DNA from: Pseudisothecium myosuroides
Taxonomy: Eukaryota; Streptophyta; Bryopsida; Hypnales; Lembophyllaceae
Reading direction: 5' to 3'
NCBI GenBank assembly: GCA_951799445.1
Contig: OX637287.1
Coordinates: forward strand, 37,663,724-37,727,723
DNA: 64,000 nt
Part shown: one piece after another, positions 11,595-24,970 of the stretch
Numbering within the stretch: position 1 is the stretch's first letter
Layout: each line of letters starts with the position of its first letter
Notes under the pieces: generated by a model
Seen by the model: only the letters and a program-made list of their open reading frames with translations
What the model was told of the DNA's origin: nothing
The model's database searches: none
Program-made: the position numbers and the translations under genes

Positions 11595-14100
11595 CAAAAC
11601 CAAAGATGTGAACATTGTTTCAGATGTCTATGCCTATTGATGTGAGGTAACCCCCCCATTCCCGACCAGTGACCCATTCCCGACCTATAGGTGCATGTAT
11701 TTCTGACCACACTTAGAATGCGGTATTTCCTAATTTTTTTTCCACAACTTGGGACATGTGTCATGTATTTATTAGTTCCAACCTTGAAAACGAAGAAAAA
11801 ATGATTAAGTAAAAAGTTATTGAATGATCGGAATTGGAAGAGTCTAGACATTGGCCATGGGTCTGGTGCACTTTTTGCCTCCCAAAATTCATAGTAATTT
11901 CAATTCAAGCGATAAAATTACCAAATTTTTTGCAATATGTGTCTTTTCAATTTATGTACCTCTAAAAAATATTTGTTTTGCCTTCACTACTCTAGATCAT
12001 GTCGAAATTCCTTATTTGGTCGGTTAGGGGGGGGGTACCTTAGATGTTCAAAACATTGTGTCAAGATTAACATAGCAAAAACATCCAAAATCTTAAATGA
12101 CATGCCCTATAATCTATTTGTTTTGAGCTAATGTCCATAGAAACATGGTTTTTGAAGGTGGTGAATTCTTGCCATGTGTCTTCCATGTAAGCACCTAGTG
12201 AGCGAGAAAAGCCATGTAGGAATTTTTTCATCCGTCCCATCCATGATGTGGCACCTAACGTGGCAACGGAAAAAGTGATGTGGTACCTAGCTGATGTGGC
12301 ATGCCTAGCTAGTGCACTTTTTGATAGAAAATTAATATAATTTGTGCATATTGTATTTATAGGGTAAGGTTGGCAGAAAATAATTATGTAAAAGAAAGTT
12401 AAAAAAATATAAAATGAACAAAGAAAATTGTCAAATTTAGCAAAAATTAAATGACCAAGTTGTTGTAAAAAAAGAAAATGTCCAATGTTAGATGGAAAGT
12501 CGAGAGTAAAGTCTAAAGACCATCAAGAGAATTTTTGATGGCTAAATGAAGGAATTACTTCACTAACATTTAGTGATAATGAAGGGTAGAGAGGTCGTTT
12601 TTATCATGAAATCCACTATCTATCATGAATCTTCAAAAGGTATGGGATATTTTGAAGATGAGAGCTTGACTGCTAGACTTCTAAATGTTGTTTCAAACAT
12701 GTGGATGTTGTTTTAGAAACTATATTTTGAACACAATTCTTTCTTTCCATATCCCACATGAGTTGTTTTGTTGCCTACCACCCTATTTGTATAAAAAGCT
12801 TTTCTTTTCATGTATGGTGTACATCCATCCATCCATTTTCTATTTTTTGCAAAGTGTGCCAAGTAGCTACCCTTTCACTTTGTTTTTCACATCTAGTTAG
12901 CTTTTTACCTCAACTCATAGTAACTTTCACATACTTACTTACAATTGGAACGGATTTTTTCTTTGACATAGTAGTACTGTGTTTCTTACGTTCAAGAAAA
13001 CATCACTATATTTGTATTCATGCCGAATAAAACATTGACATCAATGATAGCATCAACTTATTTTTGTAGTAATTTGCCAATGTTTTTCGCAACATCCACA
13101 AAAATATGCCTTTCTTGGCCATTGGCATCCTTTGACATCTTGATGTTTTGTAAAGCATGCATGTCTCTAGCTAACATTAGAAAAAACATGGGTTTCTTTT
13201 AGTGTAATGCAAGGATTCAATCAAATAATTATGCAACAATGACCTCTTTTCTTAACTTTATAGATTGCATCCAAGTGACAATTGACCAAGGGAAAGTGGC
13301 AATCTTACCAATTTGACAAGGGGATTAACAGTCGTATAGTGTCTATGTTTAGTTTGGTTGCCATGGCCCCATCCCACCTATGATGCTACTTGACAATGGT
13401 AGTGGCCTAATTGAGGGTGCCCTAGGGCGTGTGCATGTCCCATGTCTAGTATGAGATGACAATGACCTAAAAGCATCTCATTGGTTGGTTCACATAGGCT
13501 GTTTAGATATTGCCTTGACTAAACAAGTCATAATTAACATTGACTATGTAAATCACACAAGTCATCCAAGTGTGAACATGGACTGCAAATTTTCTTGTAA
13601 TGGGCGTATTTGATTGTCAATAATAGCTAGAAGTTTGGAGGGTTCTATATCAAATTACATTCCATTGTAAAGGTAATACTATTAGATGCTAAATAATTTG
13701 CATTCTAGGACCAAAAAGTATTTGGATAGTTACTAAACTAGTGGAATTACTATATACTTGCATGCAAAGACCAGTACAATGTACAACAACAATAATTTTT
13801 CATATACTACATTTTATGGATAGATTTTAGCTTTTGAGCCACTTATGGGTTCATTCATAATGGCCAACCTTATAACTGTGGAGTAATTTTTTAGTTATTA
13901 TTTATAGATTTTGGTCATTATAAAATAAAATAAAATATTACTTTATAATTTCCAAAGACATAGCTATATGATTTTTATAAGACATAGATTTTCAAATTTT
14001 TTCTTAAACTAAATTCTTTTTGAATTTTTGAATTTTTAAAGTTATATCTTTTACATAAAGAGTACAATTCTAATACAAGCCAATCCAAAATCCATTTGAT
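11595..14100. other. Intergenic DNA with repeat fragments, no gene
   Basis: No coding signal. 11815-11930 is similar in reverse orientation to about 29560-29670. 12340-12660 is the reverse complement of part of the foldback at 8050-8350. The rest (12670-14100) is AT-rich DNA in which I recognise nothing. Confidence 0.45.
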
Positions 14101-14367
14101 GGGTGATTGCAAGAAACACCTGTTGATTTTATTGCATTTTGTCTAGTATTCATAATTTTTTTTGGAGTACTTTAAAATTAGAAAAGCAATTTTGAAAAAG
14201 TTAAAAAAAAACCCCAATGTACACACCTTTAAAATGAAGGTAACCACCAAATGAAATTTATAGAAAAATTCTCTAAGTAGGAGAACTAGAAAAGTGCCAT
14301 ATTTCAAGAAAATAGATGCTTTGATTTTTTAATTAGGAAAAAATAAGGAAAAAATTTAAAATAAATA

Positions 14368-14439
<72 letters not shown>

Positions 14440-14889
14440 TATTAGTAACAACTCTATGGGAATGGTCATTTACCAAAAGAGCTATGAAAATAAAATTTTA
14501 TATGTTTTCAAATGCAAAAAAAAACCCCTCATTTTATGGACTTGCATACCACATAAAATTAACTATATTTAGAATTCCTTTAGATGGAAGCTACAAGTCT
14601 ACTAGAAAACCATTTTTTCTAAATTTCAGCTTCAAATTCATTTTTTGGGGTACAAAATAGTATTGAAAACTTCCAAATTAGCAAGTGTGGCATAAAATTA
14701 GGGGTTGTTATTAGACAACAAAACATTTTTGAAAATTGCAAAAAAATTAGGCAAGGTGTATAATAGTTATGAATACCTTTTTGATAAATTTTGAATCATT
14801 TGAAGTGAGAATGCAAAAGTCATGACCAAAAAACAAATCAACACGTAAGGTGTGACGTAAAGTAGTACAATCGTTTCTTGCAATCACCC
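14101..14889. mobile_element. MITE with GGTGATTGCAAGAAACACC termini, member 2
   Basis: Begins GGGTGATTGCAAGAAACACC and ends TTTCTTGCAATCACCC. Its body resembles 35156-35855 (same order of short motifs), but the TA microsatellite at 14372-14436 is expanded only here. No coding capacity. Confidence 0.65.
14372..14436. repeat. (TA)n microsatellite
   Basis: About 32 uninterrupted TA dinucleotides inside a MITE. The related element at 35156-35855 has only a short AAATA-type run at the same place. Confidence 0.95.
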
Positions 14890-14944
14890 TGACATACTCT
14901 CAAAATTTATATTTGTAGTATTACATCATTGCTTAAGTAAGAAG

Positions 14945-15152
14945 CACTACAAGGAACCCGCGTTTTAGGTAACGAGTCCCAATTTTTTTAGGTGATGTCA
15001 ATGTTGACATTTTAATGTTTTTATGTCAACAAGAACGTTCAACATAACATCAATGTTGACATAAAAACATTAAATTGTCAACATTGACATCACCAAAAAT
15101 CCGTTTAAAAAAATTGAGGCTTATTACCTAAAACGCCTTTTTTTTTATAGTG
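14945..15152. mobile_element. CACTA-type foldback MITE
   Basis: Starts CACTACAAGGAACCCGCG and ends with TTATAGTG. The arms are long imperfect inverted repeats that include GGTGATGTCAATGTTGACA and its complement. Flanks AAG and AGG could be a 3-bp target duplication with one change. Confidence 0.65.
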
Positions 15153-16010
15153 AGGTTAAATTAAAAGAAACTTTGACCATAGACAAGACGAGGGGAGGTC
15201 ATACACTTTTATGAAAGTAGACATCTAGAACCATACACTTATGACAGTAGTGCATGGCTATTCTAAAATGAGCCATACACTTTTTTCAAAGTGTATGACC
15301 ACTTCTTTATGTGTGAATAGTATGTTAGGTGACTTCTAGAATACTTTTTGTGGCTACATGAAACCTTCAAATGTCTCTTCGAAACCATGAATGCAACTTG
15401 TTGAAGCTTCATAATAATCTCTAGGGTTTTTTAGTGTCTTCTACAAAATTTTAGCTAGATTTCTTGAAATTACTTCAAGACATAGTGGTAGTATATACTA
15501 AAGATAAGATGAGAGGAACTTCAATCTTGTCAATACAAGCCTTATAGCTAAACTTCTTTATGCAACACGTTGAACTTGCAAAATTCAATCTTGTACCCTT
15601 GGTCATGAACAAACACATCATGCCAAGATTACATTGTGCCAACATGAGAGATAGCGTGCCATAAGTCAATAGTGAGCCATGTCATAGGAAAAACGCCTTG
15701 TGACTTATGGCACATGTCACAATTATGGTTGAACCCTGCAAACAATGATAAAAATGTAAAAAACATTCTATCACCAAAAGCACTAAATATTAGAAACATT
15801 CACAATAGAGCAAAAAAAATAAACAACCATAATACACAAGTATACCAGGTGTAGCAAGTGGTTTTATAACCACCTCTTTGCTAATAAAAGTGAGGAAAAG
15901 CTTCAAAATAAATAGGAAAAACCTCACAAAGCTTACAAATTCAAGTCTATGCCATTTTTAAAGACTGATAGCATGTTTAGACAGAGTCCACAAAGCAAAA
16001 TCTCTCACTC
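15153..16010. other. Intergenic DNA, no gene
   Basis: A small inverted repeat (GTCATACACTTTT and its complement, about 15197-15295) is present. Otherwise nothing recognisable. Confidence 0.4.
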
Positions 16011-16013
16011 TTT

Positions 16014-17050
16014 CAAGGGTTGAAAAATTGTTTATTTACCATGAAATTTTTATAATGGAATTATTTTTTTGTTAATAACAAGTGTGACAAATTTCAAGGT
16101 CAAAAGATTTACGAAAAAAAAGATATGCTAATTCTACCAACACGTGTAGTTGTGAGAATGATTTTTTCACCCCTTGGGATAGTATCATTTTATGGATAAA
16201 TTTTTGACATGGATGTAAAAAATCATTCTCACAACTACACATGTTGGTAAAATTAGCATATCTTTTTTATGGTAAATCTTTTGATCTTGAAATTTGTCAC
16301 ACTTATTATTAACATAGATATGATCTCATGCCAAAAATTTCAAGGTAAAATGTTTTTTTTTCAGCCCTTGGGATAGTGTCAAAGTTGGCAGTAGTGAAAT
16401 TTTTCTCAAAGCTATACACGTTGGGAGATTTTGAACATCTTTTTTTGTGAAAATTTAATGACCTTGAAATTTGGCATACATGTTACTAACATAGAGATGA
16501 TTCCATAATAAAAAATTCATGATAAAATGTGTTTTTTTCAGCCCTTGGGGGAGATTTTATATATAATTTTTTGTGTGAAATTTAATGACCTTGAAATTTT
16601 TCAAACATGTTACTAATATAGAGATGATTCTATAATAAAATTTTCATGGTAAATAAACAATTTTTCAACCCTTGAAAGAGTGTCAAAGTTGGTAGTAGTG
16701 AAATTAATTCTCACAACTACACATATTGGTAGATTTCATATATCTTTTTTTTGTGTAAATCTTTTGACCTTGAAATTTGGCACACATATTATCAATATAG
16801 AGATGATCTCATGCCAAAAATTTCATGGTAAAAAAAAAAATTCAGCGCTCGGGAAGGTGTCAAAGTTGGCAATAGTGAAAATTTTCTCACCGCTACACAT
16901 GTTGGTAGACTTTGAATATCGTTTTTTGGTGAATATTTTGACCTTGAAATTTGGTGCACATCTTGTTAACATAAAGATGTTCCTGTACAAAAAACATTTA
17001 CGGTAAAAAAACAATTTTTTAGCCCTCGGGAGGCTGTCAAAGTTGGCAGA
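16014..17050. repeat. Tandem array of about 170-bp units with an inverted first unit
   Basis: Words such as GTCAAAGTTGGCAGTAGTGA, GACCTTGAAATTTGGCACAC and CAGCCCTTGGG recur at roughly 160-180 bp spacing from about 16215 to 17045 (about five units, one short). The first part, 16014-16165, is in the opposite orientation and pairs with 16530-16740. Confidence 0.65.
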
Positions 17051-17204
17051 TGTGAAATTTCCTTCCTTGCAAATGCAGAAACGCCATTTTGAATGGTACC
17101 CCACTGTACAAGCTCATGCTATGTGTGAGCGCGCATGTGTGTACCAAGGAAAGTAGAGAGTACTTACTACCGAGTTTGATTGTGCATAAAGTTTTTTGGG
17201 ACCA

Positions 17205-18847
17205 TTAACCCCTAAAGGACCAACTTGCTATTTTTAGCAATATAGCGATTTTGGGCAGGTACGTGTGACTAGAGATTTTCATATTTTAAGCTGAAATTTT
17301 AATAGAAGGTGGGGACGAGGAATATCTTTCATGTGCACTAAATTTCATAAAATTTCGAAATAGGAGTCAAAAGTTATGGCCTAATATGTTACTTTTTTCA
17401 CCGGGCGGGCAGTCTGGGCAGATCTGAAAAAATCACTTTTTTCAAAAATAAAAAATTTGAAATTGGTTTTCTAGAGTTATATATATACGTGGAAAGCTTT
17501 AAATCATTCCATTTCGACCAATGAGTCAATAGTTATGAGGTTTTTTAGTTTGTGTGCAGTTACGGATTCTCTACTCTGAAATAAACTTTGAAGTTGTTTA
17601 TTTAACTCAATTTTTAATATTTTTCGAAAAAAAAAATCATAGGATTTAGGTTGTTTATTACAACATTACAAACATTGGGATTGACATTCTTCAATTCCAT
17701 AATTAAATTCTTCACAATTTAATATTTTGGATCATTCTCTACTTCTTTCTACTTACTGTTTTTTTTGTATATGTTGTACAATTCCAAATGATTTGAAAAT
17801 TTTTAAGCATGTAGCCAACTTGTTTAGGAAAAATAATTCAAAGAAGCACCACCATTTTGGACATTTTTTAAGACAAATGTGACCTTGTGAAGTGCAGCTG
17901 CCCTGTTTTTCATAGGAACAAAAAAAGGATTTTTGCCAATTCAAATGCTAATATCTTCCAATCCACATGGTGGAAAATTCTGAAATTTTTTCCACATCTT
18001 CTAAAACTAGTTTACTATAAGATCCTACGGTTAACCCCTAAAGTTCCATGACTATGTTTTCACCGGAAACACTCAAAAACTGCCATTTTTAGTACAAGTA
18101 CCAAATTTTTGAAAAAAAAACTTTTTTGACACATGTAACTGTAGGATCTTGTAGTGTGCTGACTTGAGAACATGTGGTAAAAATTTCAGAAATTTTCACC
18201 ACATGGATTGCAAGATATCAACATTCAAATTCATAGAAATTTTTTTTTGGGCCTTGCAAAAAACAGGGAATTGTACAACATATAGGAAAAAAAAATAATA
18301 AGTAGAAAGAAATAGAGAATGATTCAAAATACAAAATGTTTAAGAATATAAATATGGAGTTGAAAAATGTCAATCCCAATGGTTGTAATGTTGTAATAAA
18401 CAATATACATCCTATGATTTTATTTATTTTTTAAAATATTGAAAATTGAGTGAAATAAACAACTTCCAGGTTTATTTTAGAGTAGAGAATCCATAACTGC
18501 ACGCAAACTAAAACACCTCATAACTTTTCACTCATTGATCAAAATGGAATGATTCAAAGCTTTTCACGTATATATAAATTTAGAAAACCAATTTCAAATT
18601 TTGTTTTTGAAGAAAGTGATTTTTTCTGATCTGCTTGAATTGCCCAGTTAAGAAAAAAAGTAACATATTAGGCCATAACTTTTGACTCGTATTTCCAAAT
18701 GTCATGAAATTTATTGCAAATGAATGATATTCCTTGTCCCCGTCTTCTATTAAAAATTTAGCCTAAAATATGAACACCTCTAGTCACATGTACCTACCCA
18801 AAATTTCTATGTTGCTAAAAATAGCAGGCTGGTCCTTTAGGGGTTAA
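17205..18847. mobile_element. Two TTAA elements tail to tail, forming a 1.6-kb palindrome
   Basis: 17205 starts TTAACCCCTAAAGGACC and 18847 ends GGTCCTTTAGGGGTTAA. At 18031 a second internal TTAACCCCTAAAG appears. 18031-18847 reads as one complete element in reverse orientation. 17205-18034 is a forward element that lacks its last 110 bp or so. The arms are reverse complements over most of about 790 bp. Confidence 0.65.
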
Positions 18848-20131
18848 GCTCAGTTGTTGGTCTTATATGTTTGGTCAAGAATTGCAGAAGCGCATGCTGC
18901 TGTGCAAGTAAACTTGCATGTGATAGTTCAAGCATCTGCTATGCCATCATAAGTTTGAGTTAGTTGTTGGTCACACTCCTGCAATGAGTATGTCTTTGCA
19001 ATGCCTCATCATTAAGAGCTTTTACTTAGTTATTGTTCATGACCTGGAATGAATAAATCATTAATTAATCACTCCTAATTTTTGATATTATTTCAATCAT
19101 TAACATAACCAGTAATTTTTCTTTGGATTTCAGAATTAGCTTACATAACATTAGGAAATTAGGAACCCTTGAACATCAAGCTAGTTGGACTACTTCCTGG
19201 ACATACCTACAAGGACTTTTCTGTGAGTGGATTAATTTGGTTGTCTGAGAGGGTAGTTTGAGGGATTGACTTTCCATGTAGACTAATTTAAGGTACAGAT
19301 TGGGAGTGACTTGGTGAATTTCACAAGACTTTTTTTGAAAGGCATCCACTGTTCATTTCCAATCCCAAAGCATTTTCGTTGAATATGCAAGATAATCAGA
19401 ATATGTCATAGAGACTAGATTGTAGCCCACTGGAACAATTGTAAGCAAACTCAACTGTTTGAAATGGACACGTGAGGGTCCAGAAGCATGAAATTACCCT
19501 CTCAAGATTGCTGGTTATCAATATGCATGACAGTTTGAAATCCAAACAGTACTAGGAATGTGGACTTCAGTGTTAACTTATTCTACAATTTGAGGGGTAC
19601 AGATTCAGCGTCAACGAACCCTATTTCTGACGGGATCCCAAAACAACACATCCTGAGAAATCACATTGGAACTAAGTAGACAACTTGGATTCTGGTTAGG
19701 AAGATTATATAACATGCTTCTGGCGAAGTGTTTGCATATTGCTCTGTCGTGCAATTTTAGGTGGCTTGTGGCATTTCCAACCTGCAAAGAAAGACTGCAA
19801 ACGACTAATTTGGACCTAAAGGCTTTCGTCCTTTTATCTCCAAAGCTCAACTCCTGCACTGTGACTATAGAGGCCGTCTCTTTCGACACAAATGTGAAAA
19901 ATTAGGGGTGCCATGAAGGATTTTAAATTTTGAATCTGGTGACAGAAAAAACACTTGCAAGGCATTTAAAACTTACATACTACTTCTCAGATCTTTACAC
20001 AGCTGGTCACCAATCGAAATAAACATTAGCTGAAAATAGATCGCTAGTGGCTTCAGCTCCTCTGTGCGTACTGTCCATAGTCCTAGGCAGTAGGATACAT
20101 TACGCTATACGCCAATAGGCCCTACAAATAA
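18848..20131. other. Intergenic DNA before copy B, no gene
   Basis: Unique-looking sequence without a convincing coding frame. Similarity to the left end of the window starts near 20132. Confidence 0.4.
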
Positions 20132-20249
20132 GTAAATAAACCTCTACATTATTGTGGTAAAAAATAAACCCCTACATAGATCTCTCCGATATGCGGTCAA
20201 AAACAGGCTCCCCTTTATTTACAGAATAGTCCTTTGCCCATGCTGTACA

Positions 20250-23200
20250 CTAAACCTTCTGCTGCTTCTTTGAAAGCTCGTCGGTAAGTGCAACCTCTGC
20301 TGCAACGCCACCTGCGGCATTGCGTGTTCGGTTGGCACCATTTTTTTCACCTCGAACCACCTGCAGATTCGTGCATCATTTCCCAGCGAGTCAAAAATCC
20401 CAATCACAAGTACCATGGTAGAGCAGGTCAGAAACTCCGCAGAAAAGCTCATACGGACAAACTAGAAATTAGTTTGGAGAGTTGTCCCTGAGGTTCTAAC
20501 TATCCTTACATAGCTGCCCCGCGCATCTCTGTACAAGACGAGCGTATCCCGCTCCTGCAGATTGTGCGTCTTCACAAAATCACCTGCAGCAAGGACAATA
20601 GTTTCCAAATAAATATAGACAGCAGCTGTCTACTATGTAAAAGCACTGCAAGTCTCCAGCTTGCAGGGTGGAGAGACTCTTTGCGTCACTTCAAGCACTT
20701 ATATGTACAAGTGCGGTCTATGGGAGATGTATAGAGTTCACAGAGATCATTGGGGTAAAAGAGCCGAATCTACTGGGATCAATATATGCATGAATTAGAT
20801 TGAAGGCCACTATAAGTGACAGGACACAACCCCGATTCCATTCGAACATCACTGGCCATAGACATGGAGCCAAGTCATGCTTTCACTCCTTGCTAATAAG
20901 AACAACCAAGCGCAGGATTAGATCAGATGTTCATGGTAACAGGGCCAGTAGAGGACACGATTTAGGTCCCTAACGGCTTAAGTATCCTCTGCCTTCATGC
21001 GTGTTTGAAAAAAGACAACATCCATTACCCTTTATAAATACTTTGAAGCAAACAAGAAAATGAATCTCAGCAAAACAGCAGAAGGACTTACGGGTATTTT
21101 CTAGGAGATACATGCGGCTCTTGTTATTCGACCAGAACCTGCCACCCAGCTAGCAGACATGTTACCGTCGGCTCACAACTTGAATTCGGATCAGCATAAG
21201 CGCAAAAAGCAACAAGATCACAAAAAGATGACTTGAAACCATGCTGCACAATCGACCATCCCAGGACAAGAGCCAAAGTACTACACTAAAATGATGACTT
21301 TGAACTCTACCGGTAACGGAATCTCCAGCTTTGGCGAGTGTCGAAGTCTGTCATGGTTAATAACACTCCCTCGCTGGCAATTAGAGGCGGCAAATGGGCT
21401 TCTGCTTCTTTCTGCGTAGCACAAGGCAGAATCATTTCAGAAAAACGTTTAGAAAACGCATGCAGACCAGGGCTTTTTTTTTCGCACTGTAGATGAACAG
21501 TGGAGTCCCTTTGTGCCCTCTGTTTGTTGGTGAATATTTGGAGGGAGCCAGGCAGAGTGGCGGAAATCTGTCAGAGGGAGTTGGAATCTGGCGAAATTTC
21601 GCCAAAAAAAAAAGCCCTGATGCAGACAGCAGTATGCCCTTTTGCACCAAAAAAGAAGAGGAACCCTTCAGTCAGAATCTTTACGCCGAGAACTTACAGG
21701 CAAAAATGTCCCACAAACTTCGTTACAACACCTATCTCTAAGTCACCTCTGTTTCAAAAGACTCAGCGTATGACCTCCTTTCAGCTTCAGCTAATGCTGA
21801 ACTCGGTATGCTAACGCCACACTCACAAAGCATGCTTCCCCAACACTCAGATAAGGTAAAAGGCATTTTTCAATACCTTGGGAAGCACAATGCGCCCGAG
21901 ACTGCTCACGCCACTAGGACTCAGCTCTTTTGCGAAGAGAAACATCAAATCACTCGGATTAAGTCCCTGCATCCCTTGAAACATGACACGAAGACGACAA
22001 CGTTGGTAAGTGGATAAACGGAAGAACACACCAATGGAGGAGAAATCATCATGCACTTTCCTAACATATACAGTACATTTCTAATCATCCAACCTTATCA
22101 GCTAGCCAACGAAGTGCATAAATGCAACCAAGGTAGCAGCCTTGGCCAAAATCTAACACACTTTGGACACGCAAGAAATGGACGAGGAGCGAGGAGAAGA
22201 CCCAAGCTCATGTGACCTATAGGTGGCCGTTAATGCGATGATCCACTAATGTAAGGCGTCCATGCACCATACAGTAAGAGAGAGGCTCCATTGACCATGC
22301 AGGTGAACTTTGATCCTTTCCCTCCAACAACCCAGAAACTTGCACCATCTAAAATTTTGCGCATTGATCTTGTGTTAAGCTACAAGACAATAGAAAAGAA
22401 ACAGATGCAAACAGATCAAGTATTTTCACAATTACCAGAACTCAAAGCTCACCTGTACGGTCAATGGAGCCTCGAATGTACTGTATGGTTAATGGAGCCT
22501 CTACCTTAGATACCAAAGTCCATGAAATGGAAGAAAATGATAGCGTACCTGTCCAGCAGGAGCAACGGCAAGACTCTGGTTAGTTGTATTGTCCAGTCTT
22601 CCGCTTCGTACAGCAGCAACGGGAGCAGGTTTCACTGCAAAGCGTGCTTGGAGATGATCACTTCCATGTACTCTGCGCCTTTCTATTCGGCTCTTCCGAA
22701 GTGCTCGTGTCATAGCATCAGTAGTGTGCACATCCTTCTGCACAAAAGGGCTAAAATACGGAACCCCCATCATGGACACGTACATCGGTGGCACGCCCAT
22801 GGGAAACGGAGCATACCCTGCGAAAGGAGGAGGATACGGGTAACAGAAGTTCGGGAAATAGCCGCTCATGTCATATCCCAGTGAATGAGGCTCTCCTCCA
22901 TGGACATGGCGAGCCCAGTCTTCCTGTCCTCGAACCTGCACATCTGACCGAGCACCCTGTCTTTCCGACTCTTCAGGAGGGCACTTGTTGGGAGTGCCCT
23001 CCTTGGCCTCGCCATAGTGCAAGCAGAACTGCTCCAAACCTCGTGTAAAAGCCTCCGGGTTCACGTCACCCGGGTCCCGACTCTCTTGAAAGAACTTCAC
23101 ATAATCACGCACGGCTTTCAGCCCTTTGCTGCCACGACCAAGGCGCTCAACGGCTGCACGCAGAGCACTTCCGTTCGCTGTATCCTTTTTCAATATGTCT

Positions 23201-23481
23201 CGCAACTTGCTGTTGATAGAACACGCAGGAAGTGGACTCGTCGCGGCTTCAGATCCCTCCTCATTCGGGTTTCCAAACCTCGTTGGCAGCCCCACTGTCA
23301 CGGAAACCGCGCTGGGGATGCCAGAAGGATGTGCACCTTTGAAAAAATTGGATCGATGGGCTTCGTTGCTCTCGCTTTCTGCACCTGAATCCTCACTCAC
23401 TAGCACTGTGGAATGGTCGTCCGATGGATCTTCTTGGAGACCGACGCCCCATCCATCGAGGTGGATACCAACGTCCCTCAT
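20250..23481 (-). CDS. ABI3: ABI3/VP1-type B3 transcription factor, copy B (7 exons)
   Basis: Same exon plan as copy A: 23481-22549, 22480-22453, 21974-21877, 21411-21311, 21138-21092, 20583-20510 and 20360-20250, with identical exon lengths and a 463-residue product. B1-like, B2-like and B3 domains are all intact (SSLGRIVLPKKEAEAHLP, FWSNNKSRMYLLENT). About 15 residue changes against copy A fall in exon 1, mostly in the acidic N-terminal part. There are a few in B3 (LPPLIASEGVLL, VKTHNLQERDTL) and in the tail (DELSKKQQKV). The absence of frameshifts suggests both copies are under constraint or are young. The intron between exons 3 and 4 carries a 152-bp hAT-type MITE not present in copy A. 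Upstream lie a roughly 220-bp repeat expansion and a CATGCATG motif that a B3 protein could bind. Confidence 0.88.
21468..21619. mobile_element. 152-bp hAT-type MITE in intron 3 of ABI3 copy B
   Basis: Terminal inverted repeats are CAGGGCTTTTTTTTT and AAAAAAAAAAGCCCTG. It is flanked by a perfect 8-bp direct repeat ATGCAGAC (21460-21467 and 21620-21627). Copy A (about 1400-1406) is uninterrupted. An 8-bp duplication with CAGGG ends is the hallmark of hAT transposition. Confidence 0.92.
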
Positions 23482-24321
23482 CCTGCCGTTTATACAATTT
23501 GGGGTCTACTCAAAAAGGAGCTTTACATGCGGCTGAGATGTGTCCTTCCGTTCAAAATCCAGGGTCATGTTGTGGACTCTTAAGAGCCTCCCAGTTCCAG
23601 TTGCTTGAACCTACGAAGCACAAAAATATGCACAAAGGTTGAGACAAAGTTGTGCTACGAACAATCTCTCACAAGTACAGTGAACTACCACCTCAGCTCA
23701 TCGCACAACATCCAACCTTAATGACAATGCTTGCGATTTACTCTTCCCTTTTAGAAGGAAACTGAAAATGCTTCCGACACTTGCAGATCGAGATCAATCA
23801 AGTGAGTTAAACGAAGATTTAGCAACAAATCATCGACATACATTACCAGCAATCTAGTACACTGAAGCAACAACGCATATCTTAGGAAGAGCCAAGTCGA
23901 GTAGCAGCATCCTTCCTTCACACCCAAACTGCAAAACTCACTGAAATTCATGAAGTGACCTTCCACAGAATATGACAAGAAAAATCCAGCCACATCTTCA
24001 TACCAGCAGCAGGTACCCACACTCCAAGAAGAACAATCCCTTGCATTCTTAAAGTACAGAAGAAGGCGAAAATATCCCCAAACATGTCCCACCGTCTCCA
24101 ACTCTCACTTCAACGCAAGCTCCCACACCCAACACTCTAGTACCATTCATTCCAACACTCACTCTCAAAAACACCGACTTTCTCGAAACACCCCATAGTA
24201 ATTATGAAAAATAAGAAAGAAAACAAAACCAATAAACCCACCGCCAACCAAGGGTTTAATTCCACCACTCCACCTTCCCAATCACACAGTTCCCAATCAT
24301 ACCCCACCTCGCAACAGCGCA

Positions 24322-24958
24322 CGCAAATCACAAGAGCAAACGCGTGACCCCTTCAAAACAACAAAACTGCCACAAAACTAGAAACCATCCCACCGATCGG
24401 CACATCGCCTTCAAGAAAAACACCAACCATTACAACTGAACAATCACGTTCCATGAACAGAGAATATTAACTCTCCGAAAGCACAAGGGAGACAAGAACT
24501 GGAGTGAATGAGCCGCATCCCCTGTCAAATGGGGCACGCAACAGGCAAATCGCAAGAGCAAACGCGGGAGTGACCCTTGAAACCAAAACTCCCACAAAAC
24601 AAGAAACCGCTCCCATCGATCGGCACATTACCTTCAAGAAAAACACCAACCATAACAACCAGAACAATCACGTTCCATGAGCAGAACTTCTCCAAAAACA
24701 CAAGGGAGAGAAGAACTGGAGTGAATGAGCTGCATCCCCTGTCAAATGGGATACGCAGCACGCAAATCGCAAGAGCAAGCGCGGGAGTGACCCCTGCAAA
24801 CCAAAACTCTCACAAAACCAGAAACCACTCCCACCAATCGGTACATTGCCTTCAAGAAAAACACCCACCTTAACAACCAGAACAATCACCAAGAACAGAG
24901 TAAATAATTCTCCAGAAACACAAAGGAGACAAGTTCATGAGCTGCAATCACCTGTCAA
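24322..24958. repeat. Tandem repeat, about 3 units of about 220 bp
   Basis: The word CGCAAATC(A/G)CAAGAGCAA recurs at 24322, 24544 and 24761. Each unit then holds CGATCGGCACAT-like and TTCAAGAAAAACACC words, plus GTCAAATGGG. The corresponding part of copy A has one unit (about 4160-4370). Confidence 0.8.
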
Positions 24959-24970
24959 GACTTGGGGTGT

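Noticed and set aside
14372..14436. TA run as an origin or regulatory element
   Set aside because: It lies within a MITE and is expanded only in this member, so slippage explains it.
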